From the NCBI RefSeq assembly GCF_002204185.1, contig NZ_MXPU01000016.1, positions 62,001 through 126,000 of the forward strand: a DNA stretch of 64,000 nt, read 5' to 3'. The translations under genes were made by a program, and so were the position numbers. Under the pieces are notes generated by a model. The model ran no database searches. It was not told the DNA's origin and saw only the letters and a program-made list of their open reading frames with translations. This stretch comes from Rhizobium esperanzae. GTDB lineage: Bacteria > Pseudomonadota > Alphaproteobacteria > Rhizobiales > Rhizobiaceae. Of the stretch, positions 46,273 to 55,574 are shown in pieces; within the stretch, counting starts at the first letter, position 1, and every line of letters starts with the position of its first letter.

Positions 46273-47409
46273 ATGGCCAAACATCCGAACCTCGACCTAT
46301 CAGATGCTGTAGAATATCACTACGACCAGTTTCCTCCAGAGAGGATTGACGCCAACCAGCTTATAATGCCCATTGCTTCGGCATCAGCCGCGCTTGCCCG
46401 CTACGATCAGATGCTCAAAGGCATGCACAATAGCGAAATCCTGCTTGCGCCACTGCGCAATCAGGAAGCTGTCGTCTCATCCCGAATGGAAGGAACCGTA
46501 AGTACTCTCGACGAAGTCCTGCGGTATGAGGCAGATCAGGAGGAAGGCGGTAACGAGCCGGAAGGCCATTATCGAAATGAAGCGATCGAAGTCTTCCTCT
46601 ATAGCCGAGCCCTGACCGCGGCGCAGCGCAGTATCGAGCAAGGCGCGCCCCTTTCAAGCTTCCTTATCAAGAGCGCTCACAAGGTTCTGCTCGGCTTTGG
46701 CCGAGGTGCACATCTTTCTCCCGGTGAATTCAAGGTTGAGCAAAATTACCTGGCCGACCGCATGCGCCGCAAAGTGCATTTTGTCCCGATGCGTCCGGAG
46801 CAGCTCAATGATGGTATGGAGAGACTTTTCTCATTCGTCGAAGATAGGAATTGGCAGATACTGATCAAGACAGCCGTCGCCCACCTTGAGTTTGAGGCAT
46901 TGCATCCGTTCAAGGACGGCAATGGCCGGATCGGGCGGATGCTCATCACCCTGATGCTATGGAAATATGGAGCAATATCCGCTCCTCACTTCTACATTAG
47001 TAGCTACTTCGAGGATCGACGCGACGAATATATTGACAGGATGCGCGAGGTTTCGAAGTCCGGTGCGTGGACCGAATGGGTTGTGTTCTTTCTAGAGGCG
47101 CTTGAAACCCAGGCTAATAAGAACCTTGCTACCGCAGAACGGATTCGCGACCTTTATGACGAGCTTAAGCGGGAGTTTCCGCAGATCCTCACATCTCAAT
47201 GGAGCACCTCGGCTCTGGATTTTTTGTTCTCGCGTCCCGTCTTCCGGAACAATGTATTTACAAGCAAGTCGGGGATTCCGGAAGCAACTGCGCATCGGTT
47301 CACGCGCATACTAGTCGAGAAGGAGCTCATTAGAACATTGGAGCCCTCCGCAGGCAGGCGTCCGGCTCTGTACAGCTTTGAGCCACTGCTGCGGATTGTG
47401 CGCGAGTAG
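46273..47409 (+). CDS. fic: Fic-domain protein (AMPylase-type) with intramolecular inhibitory motif
   Basis: A 378-residue protein. The Fic active site is HPFKDGNGRIGR (211-222), a full HxFx(D/E)GNGRxxR motif. The N-terminal SSRMEGT (69-75) fits the (S/T)xxxE(G/N) inhibitory motif, placing it in class II, where the helix lies in the same polypeptide and blocks ATP. A C-terminal winged-helix (SKSGIPEATAHRFTRILVEKELIRTLEPSAGRRPALYSFEPLLRIV) may bind DNA. It transfers AMP to protein hydroxyls; target unknown. Single gene, somewhat AT-rich, beside the island. Confidence 0.94.
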   Translation: MAKHPNLDLSDAVEYHYDQFPPERIDANQLIMPIASASAALARYDQMLKGMHNSEILLAPLRNQEAVVSSRMEGTVSTLDEVLRYEADQEEGGNEPEGHYRNEAIEVFLYSRALTAAQRSIEQGAPLSSFLIKSAHKVLLGFGRGAHLSPGEFKVEQNYLADRMRRKVHFVPMRPEQLNDGMERLFSFVEDRNWQILIKTAVAHLEFEALHPFKDGNGRIGRMLITLMLWKYGAISAPHFYISSYFEDRRDEYIDRMREVSKSGAWTEWVVFFLEALETQANKNLATAERIRDLYDELKREFPQILTSQWSTSALDFLFSRPVFRNNVFTSKSGIPEATAHRFTRILVEKELIRTLEPSAGRRPALYSFEPLLRIVRE

Positions 47410-47518
47410 CTGGCGCCGGCCCAGGGAAATTTACCGCTCGGGATATCTCGGCGATATGGAATGGGTTGAGGCCGCGAAATTTCCCGGTCGGTAAAATCGT
47501 TGGCGGTTTTGTTGGGCG

Positions 47519-47560
47519 GGCATGGATCCTCGGCTCAAGGCCGAGGAAGACGGAGTGTGT
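47519..47560. repeat. Single arm of the palindromic mosaic repeat
   Basis: GGCATGGATCCTCGGCTCAAGGCCGAGGAAGACGGAG is the right arm of the repeat family (GGATCC...GACGGAG) without a partner. Upstream at 47424-47495 lies an inverted-looking pair, GGGAAATTTACCG and GAAATTTCCCGGTCGGTAAA. No gene is seen between fic and tetR. Confidence 0.6.
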
Positions 47561-47626
47561 GGGAGCGTTTCTGCCAAACCCACCCGCTCACGCGCCTACT
47601 TCCGGCCGTCAGCCCGCCGGCCCCAC

Positions 47627-48244
47627 TCACGCGTCCGCTTCCCGTCGCCGCTCCGCCCCGGCCGCAATCGTCACCACCAGCTCGTCCACCTCCCTTGCCA
47701 GTCGTTCCAGTGGCAATCCCACAAACCGGCCTTCCAGGCTGATGCTGACCACGCCGTGGACGGCGCCGAAGAGGGTGCGGGCGCGGATGGCGCGGTCTTC
47801 GGGGGGCATGTCGGGCTGCAGTTCGGCGAGCGGTTCGGCGATCACGTCCATCAGGAAGAGGTGTTCGTCGAGGTGCCATTGCGGCGTCGGGCTGGTGTCG
47901 GGGGGGAAGTGCTCGAACAGCGCCTTCCAGAGGTTGCGGTGCTCGACGGCGAAGGCGAGGTAGCCTTGGGCGAGGTTGCGCAGGCGGTCGGTCGGGCTTT
48001 TGTCGCGGGCCTCCGGCAGGGTCAGCTTCGCCTCCAAGGCCTTCAGCGTCGACGAATTGACGTGGATGACGAGCTCGGCGAGGTCGGAGAAGACGGTGTA
48101 GAGGCCGCCGAGCGCGCAGCCGGCGTCCTGGGTGATGTCGCGGGCGCGCAGATTGGTCAGCCCGTGGCGGGCGATGCGCTCGCGCGCCGCCTCGATCAGC
48201 CGCGCCTTCAAATCCTCGCGTTTTTCTTCTCGCCTGCCGGCCAT
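47627..48244 (-). CDS. TetR-family repressor
   Basis: A 205-residue regulator: N-terminal TetR helix-turn-helix (KARLIEAARERIARHGLTNLRARDITQDAGCALGGLYTVFSDLAELVIHV) and a C-terminal ligand domain of the WHG type (HRNLWKALFEHFPPD...GAVHGVVSISLEGRFVGL). It is divergent from pspA with a 111-bp spacer holding three near-identical palindromes (48266-48339), which should be its operators. It therefore probably controls itself and the pspA-yiaA operon. The inducer is unknown; membrane or lipid stress is a guess from the target genes. Confidence 0.93.
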   Translation of the reverse strand: MAGRREEKREDLKARLIEAARERIARHGLTNLRARDITQDAGCALGGLYTVFSDLAELVIHVNSSTLKALEAKLTLPEARDKSPTDRLRNLAQGYLAFAVEHRNLWKALFEHFPPDTSPTPQWHLDEHLFLMDVIAEPLAELQPDMPPEDRAIRARTLFGAVHGVVSISLEGRFVGLPLERLAREVDELVVTIAAGAERRREADA

Positions 48245-48265
48245 TCACCATTCCACTTCGATTTT

Positions 48266-48339
48266 TTGAACGACGTTCAAAAATTATCTTGAACGCCGTT
48301 CATGATTCTGCCATAACAGCACTCGTGAACAACGTTCAT
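48266..48339. promoter_or_regulatory. Three TetR operators between tetR and pspA
   Basis: TTGAACGACGTTCAA (48266-48280), TTGAACGCCGTTCA (48289-48302) and GTGAACAACGTTCA (48325-48338) share the TGAAC-N4/5-GTTCA palindrome; centre-to-centre distances are about 23 and 36 bp. The first two would lie over the tetR start side, the third just before the pspA ribosome site. Binding by the divergent TetR protein is inferred. Confidence 0.82.
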
Positions 48340-48355
48340 AAACCGGAGGCAAGAA

Positions 48356-49042
48356 ATGTTCAAACTGATTTCCATTCTTTTGCGGGGCAGGGCGCATGAT
48401 GCCGAGCAGGCCTTTGCCGATCGCCACGCCGTGCCGCTGCTTTCCCAGCAGATCCGCGATGCCGCCCAGGCGATCCAGTCGGCGCGCCGCAGCGTCGCCG
48501 TCGCCATCGCCCAGAATGAGCAGGAAAAAGCGCAGCATCAGACGATCCTTTCCCGCATCGCCGATCTCGAGACCCGCGCTTGCGCCGCGCTGGGTAAGGG
48601 TAATGAGGGCCTTGCCCGCGAGGCGGCCGAAGCGATCGCCTTTCTCGAAGCCGAGCGTGATGCTTCGGTCGCGGCGCAGGCCCAGTTCACCACGTCGATC
48701 AGCAAGCTGAAGGGCATCGTCCGCTCGGCCGAGGCGCGGCTGCAGGAGCTGCAGCGCGGCGAACGGCTGGCCCGGGCGACTGAAGAGGCGCAGAAGCTCG
48801 ATGTCGTCGTCGCCGGCCCGGGCCTCGCCACCCTTGACGAGGCCGAGGAGACGCTTGCGCGGCTGCGGCTGCGCCAGAGCCAGAACGAGATGACGGCGGC
48901 CGCACTGAAGGACATGGAAAGCACGACCCGGCCGGCCGGCATCATCGAAAAGCTCGCCAATGCCGGCTGCGGCGCGCCGCTCACCGCATCGGCCGATGAT
49001 GTGCTCGCCCGGCTGAAGAGCCGCATCACCCCGGCCGCCTGA
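48356..49042 (+). CDS. pspA: PspA/IM30-family membrane-stress protein
   Basis: A 228-residue, mostly helical, Ala/Glu/Arg-rich coiled-coil protein beginning MFKLISILLRGRAHDAEQAF, the family's membrane-binding N terminus, followed by the PspA helices (RDAAQAIQSARRSVAVAIAQNEQEKAQHQTILSRIADLETRACAALGKG). PspA proteins are bacterial ESCRT-III-like and stabilise damaged inner membranes. No PspF or sigma-54 enhancer signal is seen; instead the TetR gene is adjacent. It is followed by the YiaA-like gene 47 bp downstream. Confidence 0.9.
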   Translation: MFKLISILLRGRAHDAEQAFADRHAVPLLSQQIRDAAQAIQSARRSVAVAIAQNEQEKAQHQTILSRIADLETRACAALGKGNEGLAREAAEAIAFLEAERDASVAAQAQFTTSISKLKGIVRSAEARLQELQRGERLARATEEAQKLDVVVAGPGLATLDEAEETLARLRLRQSQNEMTAAALKDMESTTRPAGIIEKLANAGCGAPLTASADDVLARLKSRITPAA

Positions 49043-49089
49043 ATTCATCCATTCAGCCATTCACCCCTAAAAATTGAAGGGCCACTGCT

Positions 49090-49371
49090 ATGAACGACAG
49101 TTTCCAGAAACACTCCGCCAGCTGGGTCAGCTTCTCCTACATCTCCTTTGGCGCCGCCGCCTTCATGCTGGCGCTCGGCCTTTACATGATGCCGCTCGAT
49201 CTCTGGGGCAAAGGCTATCTCGCCATGGGCATATTGATGCTGGTGCAGACTACGGTGAACATCACCAAGACGCTGCGCGACAATGCCGAATCCGAGAAGC
49301 TGATCCGCAAGGTCGAGGATGCCCGCACGGAAAAACTGCTCGTCAAATTCAATCGTAGCGATGAAGATTGA
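49090..49371 (+). CDS. YiaA/YiaB-family inner-membrane protein
   Basis: A 93-residue membrane protein with two transmembrane segments (SASWVSFSYISFGAAAFMLALGLYMMPL and GYLAMGILMLVQTTVNITKTLRD) in the YiaAB pattern, followed by a charged tail. It sits downstream of pspA under the TetR-type operators and may report or buffer membrane stress with PspA (inference). Function otherwise unknown. Confidence 0.9.
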   Translation: MNDSFQKHSASWVSFSYISFGAAAFMLALGLYMMPLDLWGKGYLAMGILMLVQTTVNITKTLRDNAESEKLIRKVEDARTEKLLVKFNRSDED

Positions 49372-49465
49372 TCTTCCTTAACCACAGCGCAGAGTTGTTG
49401 CCGCGTTCAACCAATGGGTAACAACTCTGTGGCCTTCTCGAGCTGCCTAAAGAAGGACTCCCGCC

Positions 49466-52400
49466 GTGCAACACAATCTGATGACGTCTAGAAAATTCGC
49501 GCCGCTGTTCTGGACCCAGTTCCTCACGGCCTTCAACGACAATTTCCTGAAGAACACGCTGGTGTTCCTCATTCTCTTCAAGATGTCGGCGAGCGAGGGG
49601 GCTGCGCTGGTGACGCTCGCCGGCGTCATCCTCATCGTGCCCTTCCTGCTGCTTTCCGCGCTCGGCGGCGAGCTTGCCGACAAGCACGACAAGGCGAAGA
49701 TCGCCGAGCTGCTGAAACGCTCAGAGATCGGCATTGCGGCGCTCGCCGTCGTCGGTCTCGGCTTCTCCTCCATCTCAGTGCTGATGCTGGCGCTCTTCGG
49801 CTTCGGCGTCGTCTCGGCGCTGTTCGGGCCGATCAAATACGGCATCCTGCCCGATCACCTCGACCGCCGCGACCTGCCGAAGGCCAATGCCTGGATCGAG
49901 GGCGGCACCTTCATCGCCATCCTCGCCGGCACGATCATCGCCGCCCTCGCTTTCTCAAGCGGCGACAATGTGCTGCTGTTCGGCTCGATGATGATGGGCC
50001 TGTCCGTGCTCTGCTGGCTCGCCAGCCGGATGATCCCGCCGACCGGCTCCAAGGCGCCGGATCTGCAGATCGACCGCAACGTCATCCGCTCCAGTTATAC
50101 GCTGGTGATGGAAATCCGTGAGGACAAGCGGCTGTGGCGCTCGGCGCTGATGAACTGCTGGTTCTGGCTGGTCGGCGCCTTCGTGCTCTCCATCCTGCCG
50201 ACCATGGTGACCGAGCTGCTCGGCGGCTCCGAGCTCGTCGTTCCCGCCTATCTCACGGTCTTCGCCATCGCCGTTGCCGTCGGTTCCGGCATTGCCGCCT
50301 GGATGTCGTCGGGCCGCATCGTGCTGCTGCCGGCCCCGGTCGGCACGGCGCTGCTCGGCCTCTTCAGCCTCGATCTCGCCTGGAATCTCTGGGGCCTGCA
50401 ATCCACGACCCATGCGACGACGATCCTCGATTTCTTCGCCGGTGAAAACACCATCCGTGTCGCCATCGATCTCGCCGGCATGGCGATCGCGGGCGCCTTT
50501 ATCGCAGTGCCCACCTTCGCCGCCCTGCAGACCTGGGCGCATGAGGATCGCCGCGCCCGCGTCATCGGCGCGGCCAATGTGCTCTCGGCGCTGTTCATCA
50601 CCGTCGGCCTCGGCCTCGTCGCCGTCATCCAGGCGCTCGGCGTATCCATTCCTGAGATCCTGATCGGCCTCGGCATCCTCAATTTCGCGGTCGCCTGGCT
50701 GATGCTGAAGACGCTGCCGACCAATCCCTTCCGCGATTTCATCTCGATCCTGTTCCGCGCCTTCATGCGGCTCGAGGTCGAGGGGCTGGAGAATATCAAG
50801 AAGGCCGGCCGGGCGCCGATCATTGCGCTCAACCATGTCAGCCTGCTCGACGGCGCCTTGGCGCTCGCCATCACCGAGGAAGAGCCGACCTTCGCCGTCG
50901 ATTACAAGATCGCCCAGGCCTGGTGGGTGCGGCCCTTCCTGAAAATGTGCAAGTTCCTGCCGCTTGACCCGACCAAGCCGATGGCGACGCGCTCGCTGAT
51001 CAAGGTGGTGCAGGAGGGCAGCCCGATCGGCATCTTCCCCGAGGGCCGCCTGACGGTGACGGGAACGCTGATGAAGGTCTATGACGGCGCCGCCATGGTC
51101 GCCGACAAGACCGGCTCAATGGTGGTGCCGGTCAAGATCGACGGGCTGGAGAAGAGCTATCTCTCCTATCTCGGCGACGGCAAGATCCGCCGCCGGCTGT
51201 TCCCCAAGGTCAAGGTCACCATTCTCGAGCCGGTGAAGCTTGAGGTGCCGGCCGAGCTGAAAGGCCGCAAGCGCCGCACGGCGGCGGGTGCTGCCCTCTA
51301 TCAGGTGATGTCGAACCTCTTGTTCGAGACCGCCGATACCTCGTCGACCGTTCTTGGCCGCGTCATTCAGGCGGCCCAGGAATTCGGCATGAAAAAGCTC
51401 GCCGTCGAGGATCCGGTCACCGGCAGCCTAAGCTATGGCAAGCTCCTGACCGGTGCCGCCGTGCTTGGCGCCAAGTTCCGCGCCCGCTTCCCGGAACAAA
51501 ACCTCGGCGTCATGCTGCCGAATGCCAATGGCGCCGCCGCCACCATTCTCGGCGTCATGAGCGCGGGCAAGGTGCCGGCGATGCTGAACTTCACCGCGGG
51601 TGCCACCAACATCCTCTCCGCCTGCAAGGCGGCGGAAGTGAAACACGTGCTGACCTCGCGCGCCTTCGTCGCCCAGGCCAAGCTCGGCCCTGTGGTCGAG
51701 GAGCTGCAAAAGCAGGTGACGATCGTCTGGCTCGATGATCTGAGAGCCGAGATCGGCGTGCTCGACAAGATCCGCGGGCTGCTGCGCAAGGGCCGGCCGC
51801 TGGTGAAACGCCGGCCGGATGATCCGGCCGTCATCCTCTTCACCTCAGGCTCGGAGGGCACGCCGAAGGGTGTGGTGCTGACCCACCGCAACATCCTGTC
51901 GAACGCCGCCCAGGCCGCCGCCCGCATCGATTTCCACAGCGGCGACAAGGTGTTCAACATCCTGCCCATCTTCCATTCCTTCGGGCTGACGGCCGGCACC
52001 GTGCTGCCGCTGATCTCGGGCGTGCCGGTCTATTTCTATCCCTCGCCACTGCATTACCGCATCGTGCCGGAGCTGATCTATGTCTCCAACGCCACGATCA
52101 TCTTCGGCACCGATACCTTCCTCAACGGTTATGCCAGGACCGCGCATCCTTACGATTTCCGCTCGATCCGCTATATCTTCTCCGGCGCCGAGCCGGTGAA
52201 GGCCGCCACCCGCAACACCTATATGGAAAAATTCGGCCTGCGCATCCTCGAAGGCTACGGCGTCACCGAGACCGCGCCTGTTATTTCCATCAACACGCCG
52301 ATGTACAACCGCTCCGGCACGGTCGGCAAAATCCTGCCGGGCATGGAATGGAAGCTCGAACCGGTGCCCGGCATCGATGAGGGCGGAAGGCTGCATGTGC

Positions 52401-52861
52401 GCGGCGCCAATGTCATGGCCGGTTATCTCCGTGCCGAAAAACCCGGCGTGCTCGAGCCGCTCGCCGATGGCTGGCACGATACCGGCGACATCGTCACCAT
52501 CGACGAGGATGGCTTCGTCAAGATCCGCGGCCGCGCCAAGCGCTTCGCCAAGATCGGCGGCGAAATGATCTCGCTCGCCGCCGTCGAAACGCTCGCCGCC
52601 GAACTCTGGCCCGGCGCGCTCTCGGTCGTCTCGTCGCTCCCCGACCCCAAGAAGGGCGAGCGCCTGGTGCTGCTCACCGAAGCCGAAACCGCCACCCGCG
52701 CCGAATTCCTCGCCTTCGCCAAATCGAAGGGCGCGATGGACATGATGGTCCCGGCCGAGGTCACCATCGGCAAGGTGCCGGTACTCGGCTCCGGCAAGGT
52801 CGATTTCGTCGCGGCCCGCAAGCTCGCGGAAAGCGTGGCCGAGAAGGGGGAGGCGGCGTAA
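49466..52861 (+). CDS. Trifunctional lysophospholipid transporter / acyltransferase / acyl-ACP synthetase
   Basis: An 1131-residue fusion: an N-terminal MFS domain resembling LplT (FLTAFNDNFLKNTLVFLILF...KTLPTNPFRDF, about 1-420), a PlsC-type acyltransferase (NHVSLLDG HX4D box and FPEGRLT, about 430-620), and an adenylate-forming AMP-binding domain (FTSGSEGTPKGVVLTH, GYGVTETAP, DTGDIVTIDEDGF). This matches E. coli LplT plus Aas in one chain: import of lysophosphatidylethanolamine and its re-acylation with free fatty acids at the inner membrane. Start ATG 49466 or the ATG five codons in. The three-part fusion is full length. Confidence 0.95.
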   Translation: MQHNLMTSRKFAPLFWTQFLTAFNDNFLKNTLVFLILFKMSASEGAALVTLAGVILIVPFLLLSALGGELADKHDKAKIAELLKRSEIGIAALAVVGLGFSSISVLMLALFGFGVVSALFGPIKYGILPDHLDRRDLPKANAWIEGGTFIAILAGTIIAALAFSSGDNVLLFGSMMMGLSVLCWLASRMIPPTGSKAPDLQIDRNVIRSSYTLVMEIREDKRLWRSALMNCWFWLVGAFVLSILPTMVTELLGGSELVVPAYLTVFAIAVAVGSGIAAWMSSGRIVLLPAPVGTALLGLFSLDLAWNLWGLQSTTHATTILDFFAGENTIRVAIDLAGMAIAGAFIAVPTFAALQTWAHEDRRARVIGAANVLSALFITVGLGLVAVIQALGVSIPEILIGLGILNFAVAWLMLKTLPTNPFRDFISILFRAFMRLEVEGLENIKKAGRAPIIALNHVSLLDGALALAITEEEPTFAVDYKIAQAWWVRPFLKMCKFLPLDPTKPMATRSLIKVVQEGSPIGIFPEGRLTVTGTLMKVYDGAAMVADKTGSMVVPVKIDGLEKSYLSYLGDGKIRRRLFPKVKVTILEPVKLEVPAELKGRKRRTAAGAALYQVMSNLLFETADTSSTVLGRVIQAAQEFGMKKLAVEDPVTGSLSYGKLLTGAAVLGAKFRARFPEQNLGVMLPNANGAAATILGVMSAGKVPAMLNFTAGATNILSACKAAEVKHVLTSRAFVAQAKLGPVVEELQKQVTIVWLDDLRAEIGVLDKIRGLLRKGRPLVKRRPDDPAVILFTSGSEGTPKGVVLTHRNILSNAAQAAARIDFHSGDKVFNILPIFHSFGLTAGTVLPLISGVPVYFYPSPLHYRIVPELIYVSNATIIFGTDTFLNGYARTAHPYDFRSIRYIFSGAEPVKAATRNTYMEKFGLRILEGYGVTETAPVISINTPMYNRSGTVGKILPGMEWKLEPVPGIDEGGRLHVRGANVMAGYLRAEKPGVLEPLADGWHDTGDIVTIDEDGFVKIRGRAKRFAKIGGEMISLAAVETLAAELWPGALSVVSSLPDPKKGERLVLLTEAETATRAEFLAFAKSKGAMDMMVPAEVTIGKVPVLGSGKVDFVAARKLAESVAEKGEAA

Positions 52862-52915
52862 GCGGGAGTGGGATGCAGGGGAGGGTACCACCTCTCCTTC
52901 ACCACCCACGCACCA

Positions 52916-53950
52916 CCTCTCCTCCGTCATCCCAGGGCTTGACCCTGGGATCCATGCGGCTGGCACTGAGCAGACGGCGATGGCCTCGGGGGAACGATTG
53001 ACGGCCGCGTGCTTGGTTGTGGATCCCAGGGTCAAGCCCTGGGATGACGGAGAGTGGGGTTGGCTTGCTGCCAAACGCGCCGGCGACGCAGCTTGGGGCG
53101 CCGCGCTCGCGGTTCGCTTCATCGCGCCCGGCACGGCTTCCGAGCCCCGGCACCACCTCGCCGTCGTCGGCCCGGTACCTTATCTCCTCCTCCGCCACCC
53201 TCCAGGGTCATCCTGGCACACCGCTCCTCCACCATCCGGGCACCACCTCTCCTCCGTCATCCCAGGGCTTGACCCTGGGATCCATGCGGCTGGCACTGAG
53301 CAGACGGCGATGGCCTCGGGGGAACGATTGACGGCCGCGTGCTTGGTTGTGGATCCCAGGGTCAAGCCCTGGGATGACGGAGAGTGTGGTTGGCGTTCTT
53401 GCCAAACGCACCGCCGATGCAGCTTGGGCGCCGCGCTCGCGGTTCGCTTCATCGCGCCCGGCACGGCTTGTGAGCCCCGGCACCACCTCGCCGCCATCGG
53501 CCCGGTACCTTATCTCCTCCTCCGCCACCCTCCAGGGTCATCCCGGCACACCGCTCCTCCACCATCCGGGCACCACCTCTCCTCCGTCATCCCAGGGCTT
53601 GGCCCTGGGATCCATGCGGGTGGCACTGAGCAGACGGCGATGGCCTCGGGGGAACGATTGACGGGCGCGTGCTTGGTTGTGGATCCCAGGGTCAAGCCCT
53701 GGGATGACGGAGAGTGGGGTTGGCGTTCTTGCCAAACGCACCGCCGATGCCGCTTGGGGCACCGCGCTCGCGGTTCACTTCCTCGCGCCCGGCTTGTAGG
53801 CCTCGGGACCACCTCGCCGCCGTCGGCCCGGTACCTTATCTCCTCCTCCGCCACCCTCCACGGTCATCCGGCACACCTCTCCTCCACCACCCACGCACCA
53901 CCTCTCCTCCGTCATCCCAGGGCTTGACCCTGGGATCCATGGCCGCACCC
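52916..53950. repeat. Tandem array of a 330-bp unit containing palindromic mosaic repeats
   Basis: CCTCCGTCATCCCAGGGCTT starts at 52921, 53251, 53581 and (truncated unit) 53906, spacing 330, 330 and 325 bp. Each unit contains a complete palindromic mosaic element (left arm, GCACTGAGCAGACGGCGATG spacer, right arm ending GGGATGACGGAG) plus 180 bp of shared spacer with GGTACCTTATCTCCTCC. The region 52862-53962 has no gene I can support. Confidence 0.93.
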
Positions 53951-53962
53951 GCCGCGGTCGCA

Positions 53963-54247
53963 TCACCACAGCGTAAGATAGAGATCATCCCATTCAGGGT
54001 TCATCGCCGCGACGAGATCGATCTTCCATTGTCGATTCCAGCGTTTCAACGACTTCTCGCGCTGGATCGCACTGCCGATATCCCAATGTTCCTCGTACCA
54101 GACGAGGCGGGTGCAGCCATATTTCCAGGCAAAGCCCGGCGTCAGGCCCTCGCGATGCTCATAGATGCGGCGCTCCAGATCGGATGTCACGCCGACATAG
54201 AGGGTGCCGTTTTTCTGGTTCGTGACGATATAAACATATCCTGCCAT
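53963..54247 (-). CDS. Small GIY-YIG nuclease-domain protein
   Basis: A 94-residue protein from ATG 54247: AGYVYIVTNQKNGTLYVGVTSDLERRIYEHREG holds the GIY-YIG motif (YVYIVTN...GTLYVGVTSDLERRI), ending EREKSLKRWNRQWKIDLVAAMNPEWDDLY. It belongs to the common single-domain UvrC-N-like group of predicted endonucleases. Upstream in-frame extension runs through a repeat arm and is unlikely to be coding. It is adjacent to the 330-bp repeat array. Confidence 0.9.
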   Translation of the reverse strand: MAGYVYIVTNQKNGTLYVGVTSDLERRIYEHREGLTPGFAWKYGCTRLVWYEEHWDIGSAIQREKSLKRWNRQWKIDLVAAMNPEWDDLYLTLW

Positions 54248-54257
54248 GCCGGCAGAG

Positions 54258-54302
54258 TGCTTGGTTGTGCATCCCAGGGTCAAGCCCTGGGATGACGGAG
54301 CG
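54258..54302. repeat. Right arm of the palindromic mosaic repeat
   Basis: GCTTGGTTGTGCATCCCAGGGTCAAG...GATGACGGAG, a lone right arm directly upstream of the GIY-YIG gene start, so it lies in that gene's leader region. Confidence 0.8.
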
Positions 54303-54383
54303 TGGAGCTGGCTTTGTCGCCATAGGCGCCGGAAGACCGGGAGCAGATCCCGCATCGACACCGCCTCGGCCTGCCGAGCAGCC

Positions 54384-55574
54384 TCAGCCCGCAACCAGCG
54401 CCGCCGTCTTCAGCCGCAACCCCAGCACCAGCGGCACGGTGAGCGCGTAGATGGCGACGACAGAGAGCCAGATGGCGCCCGGCCATTCCGCCCGGAAGAG
54501 GAAATAGAGGCTGGAAAAGCCGAGCGGCGCGACGATCGATGCGAGGCTGACGACTGAGGCCAGCACGCCCTGGAACTGGCCCTGGCTGTCATCATCGACC
54601 TGCCGGGTCGCCAGCGATTGCAGCGCCGGCACGCCGATGCCGCCGAGGGTGAAAACCGGCATGATCGCGAGGATCATCCAGCCCTGGCCGGCAAAGGCCA
54701 TCACGGTGAGGGCGAGAGAGACGCCGGCAACACCGGTGAGGATGGCACCGCGTTCGCCGAGCAGCCTGACGGCCGGTCCCGGCAGGAGCGCCTGGGCGAG
54801 CGTCTGGCAGATGCCGAAGGCGCCCAGCGAAAGGCCGATCGACAGCCCGCTCCAGTGGAAGGCATCGCTGCCCCACAGCGCCCAGCAGGTGCCGTAGGCC
54901 TCGCCGGTGGCGCTGAAAATGAAGAACAGAGTGACGATGGGCAGCAGGCTTTTCACCTCCAGCACCGCGCGCAGCGGTTTGAGCGGATTGAGCGCCGCAA
55001 GATCGATCGTCTCACGGCTGCCCGGGCGCGATTCCGGCAGGACGAAGACGGCGAGCAGCAGGTTGGCGCCGTTGAGCACGGCCGCGGCGATGAAGGGCAG
55101 CCGCAGCCAGTGATCGCCGAGCACGCCGCCGGCGACCGGGCCGATGATGAAGCCGAGGCCGAACATGGCGTTGAACAGGCCGAAGCGGCGGGCGCGTTTC
55201 TCCTCCGGCGAAATATCGGTGATATAGGCTGTCGCCACCGAGATATTGGCGCTGGTCAGCCCGGCGATCGCTCGGCCGATGAACAGCAGTGTCAGATTGG
55301 GCGCAAAGGCAAGAAAGAGATAGTTGACGGCGGCACCGGCGAGCGAAATCAGCAGCACGGGGCGGCGGCCCAGCCGGTCGCTCAGCGCCCCGAGCACGGG
55401 GGCGAAGACGAACTGCATGAACGCATAGAGCGCCGTCATCGCGCCGATCATGGGCGCGACGTTTTGGGTATGGGTGATATCCTCAAGCAGCGACGGCAGG
55501 ATCGGGAAAATCAGCCCGATGCCGACGGCATCGAGGACAATGGCGGTGAAGATGACGATAAGGGATCTGGTCAT
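54384..55574 (-). CDS. MFS transporter, tetracycline-efflux (TetA) type
   Basis: A 396-residue 12-helix MFS protein from ATG 55574 (MTRSLIVIFTAIVLDAVGIGLIFPILPSLLEDI), with motif A GALSDRLGRRPVLLISLAG and motif C GPVAGGVLG typical of the DHA1/TCR (TetA-like) subgroup. It probably exports a small amphipathic compound or drug by proton antiport. Resistance cannot be inferred. It has no neighbouring regulator, and a 56-codon in-frame extension upstream lacks any family feature. Confidence 0.93.
   Translation of the reverse strand: MTRSLIVIFTAIVLDAVGIGLIFPILPSLLEDITHTQNVAPMIGAMTALYAFMQFVFAPVLGALSDRLGRRPVLLISLAGAAVNYLFLAFAPNLTLLFIGRAIAGLTSANISVATAYITDISPEEKRARRFGLFNAMFGLGFIIGPVAGGVLGDHWLRLPFIAAAVLNGANLLLAVFVLPESRPGSRETIDLAALNPLKPLRAVLEVKSLLPIVTLFFIFSATGEAYGTCWALWGSDAFHWSGLSIGLSLGAFGICQTLAQALLPGPAVRLLGERGAILTGVAGVSLALTVMAFAGQGWMILAIMPVFTLGGIGVPALQSLATRQVDDDSQGQFQGVLASVVSLASIVAPLGFSSLYFLFRAEWPGAIWLSVVAIYALTVPLVLGLRLKTAALVAG

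Noticed and set aside
52916..53950. CRISPR array
   Set aside because: The units are 330 bp with long conserved spacers and palindromic mosaic arms; there are no short direct repeats with unique spacers and no cas genes.
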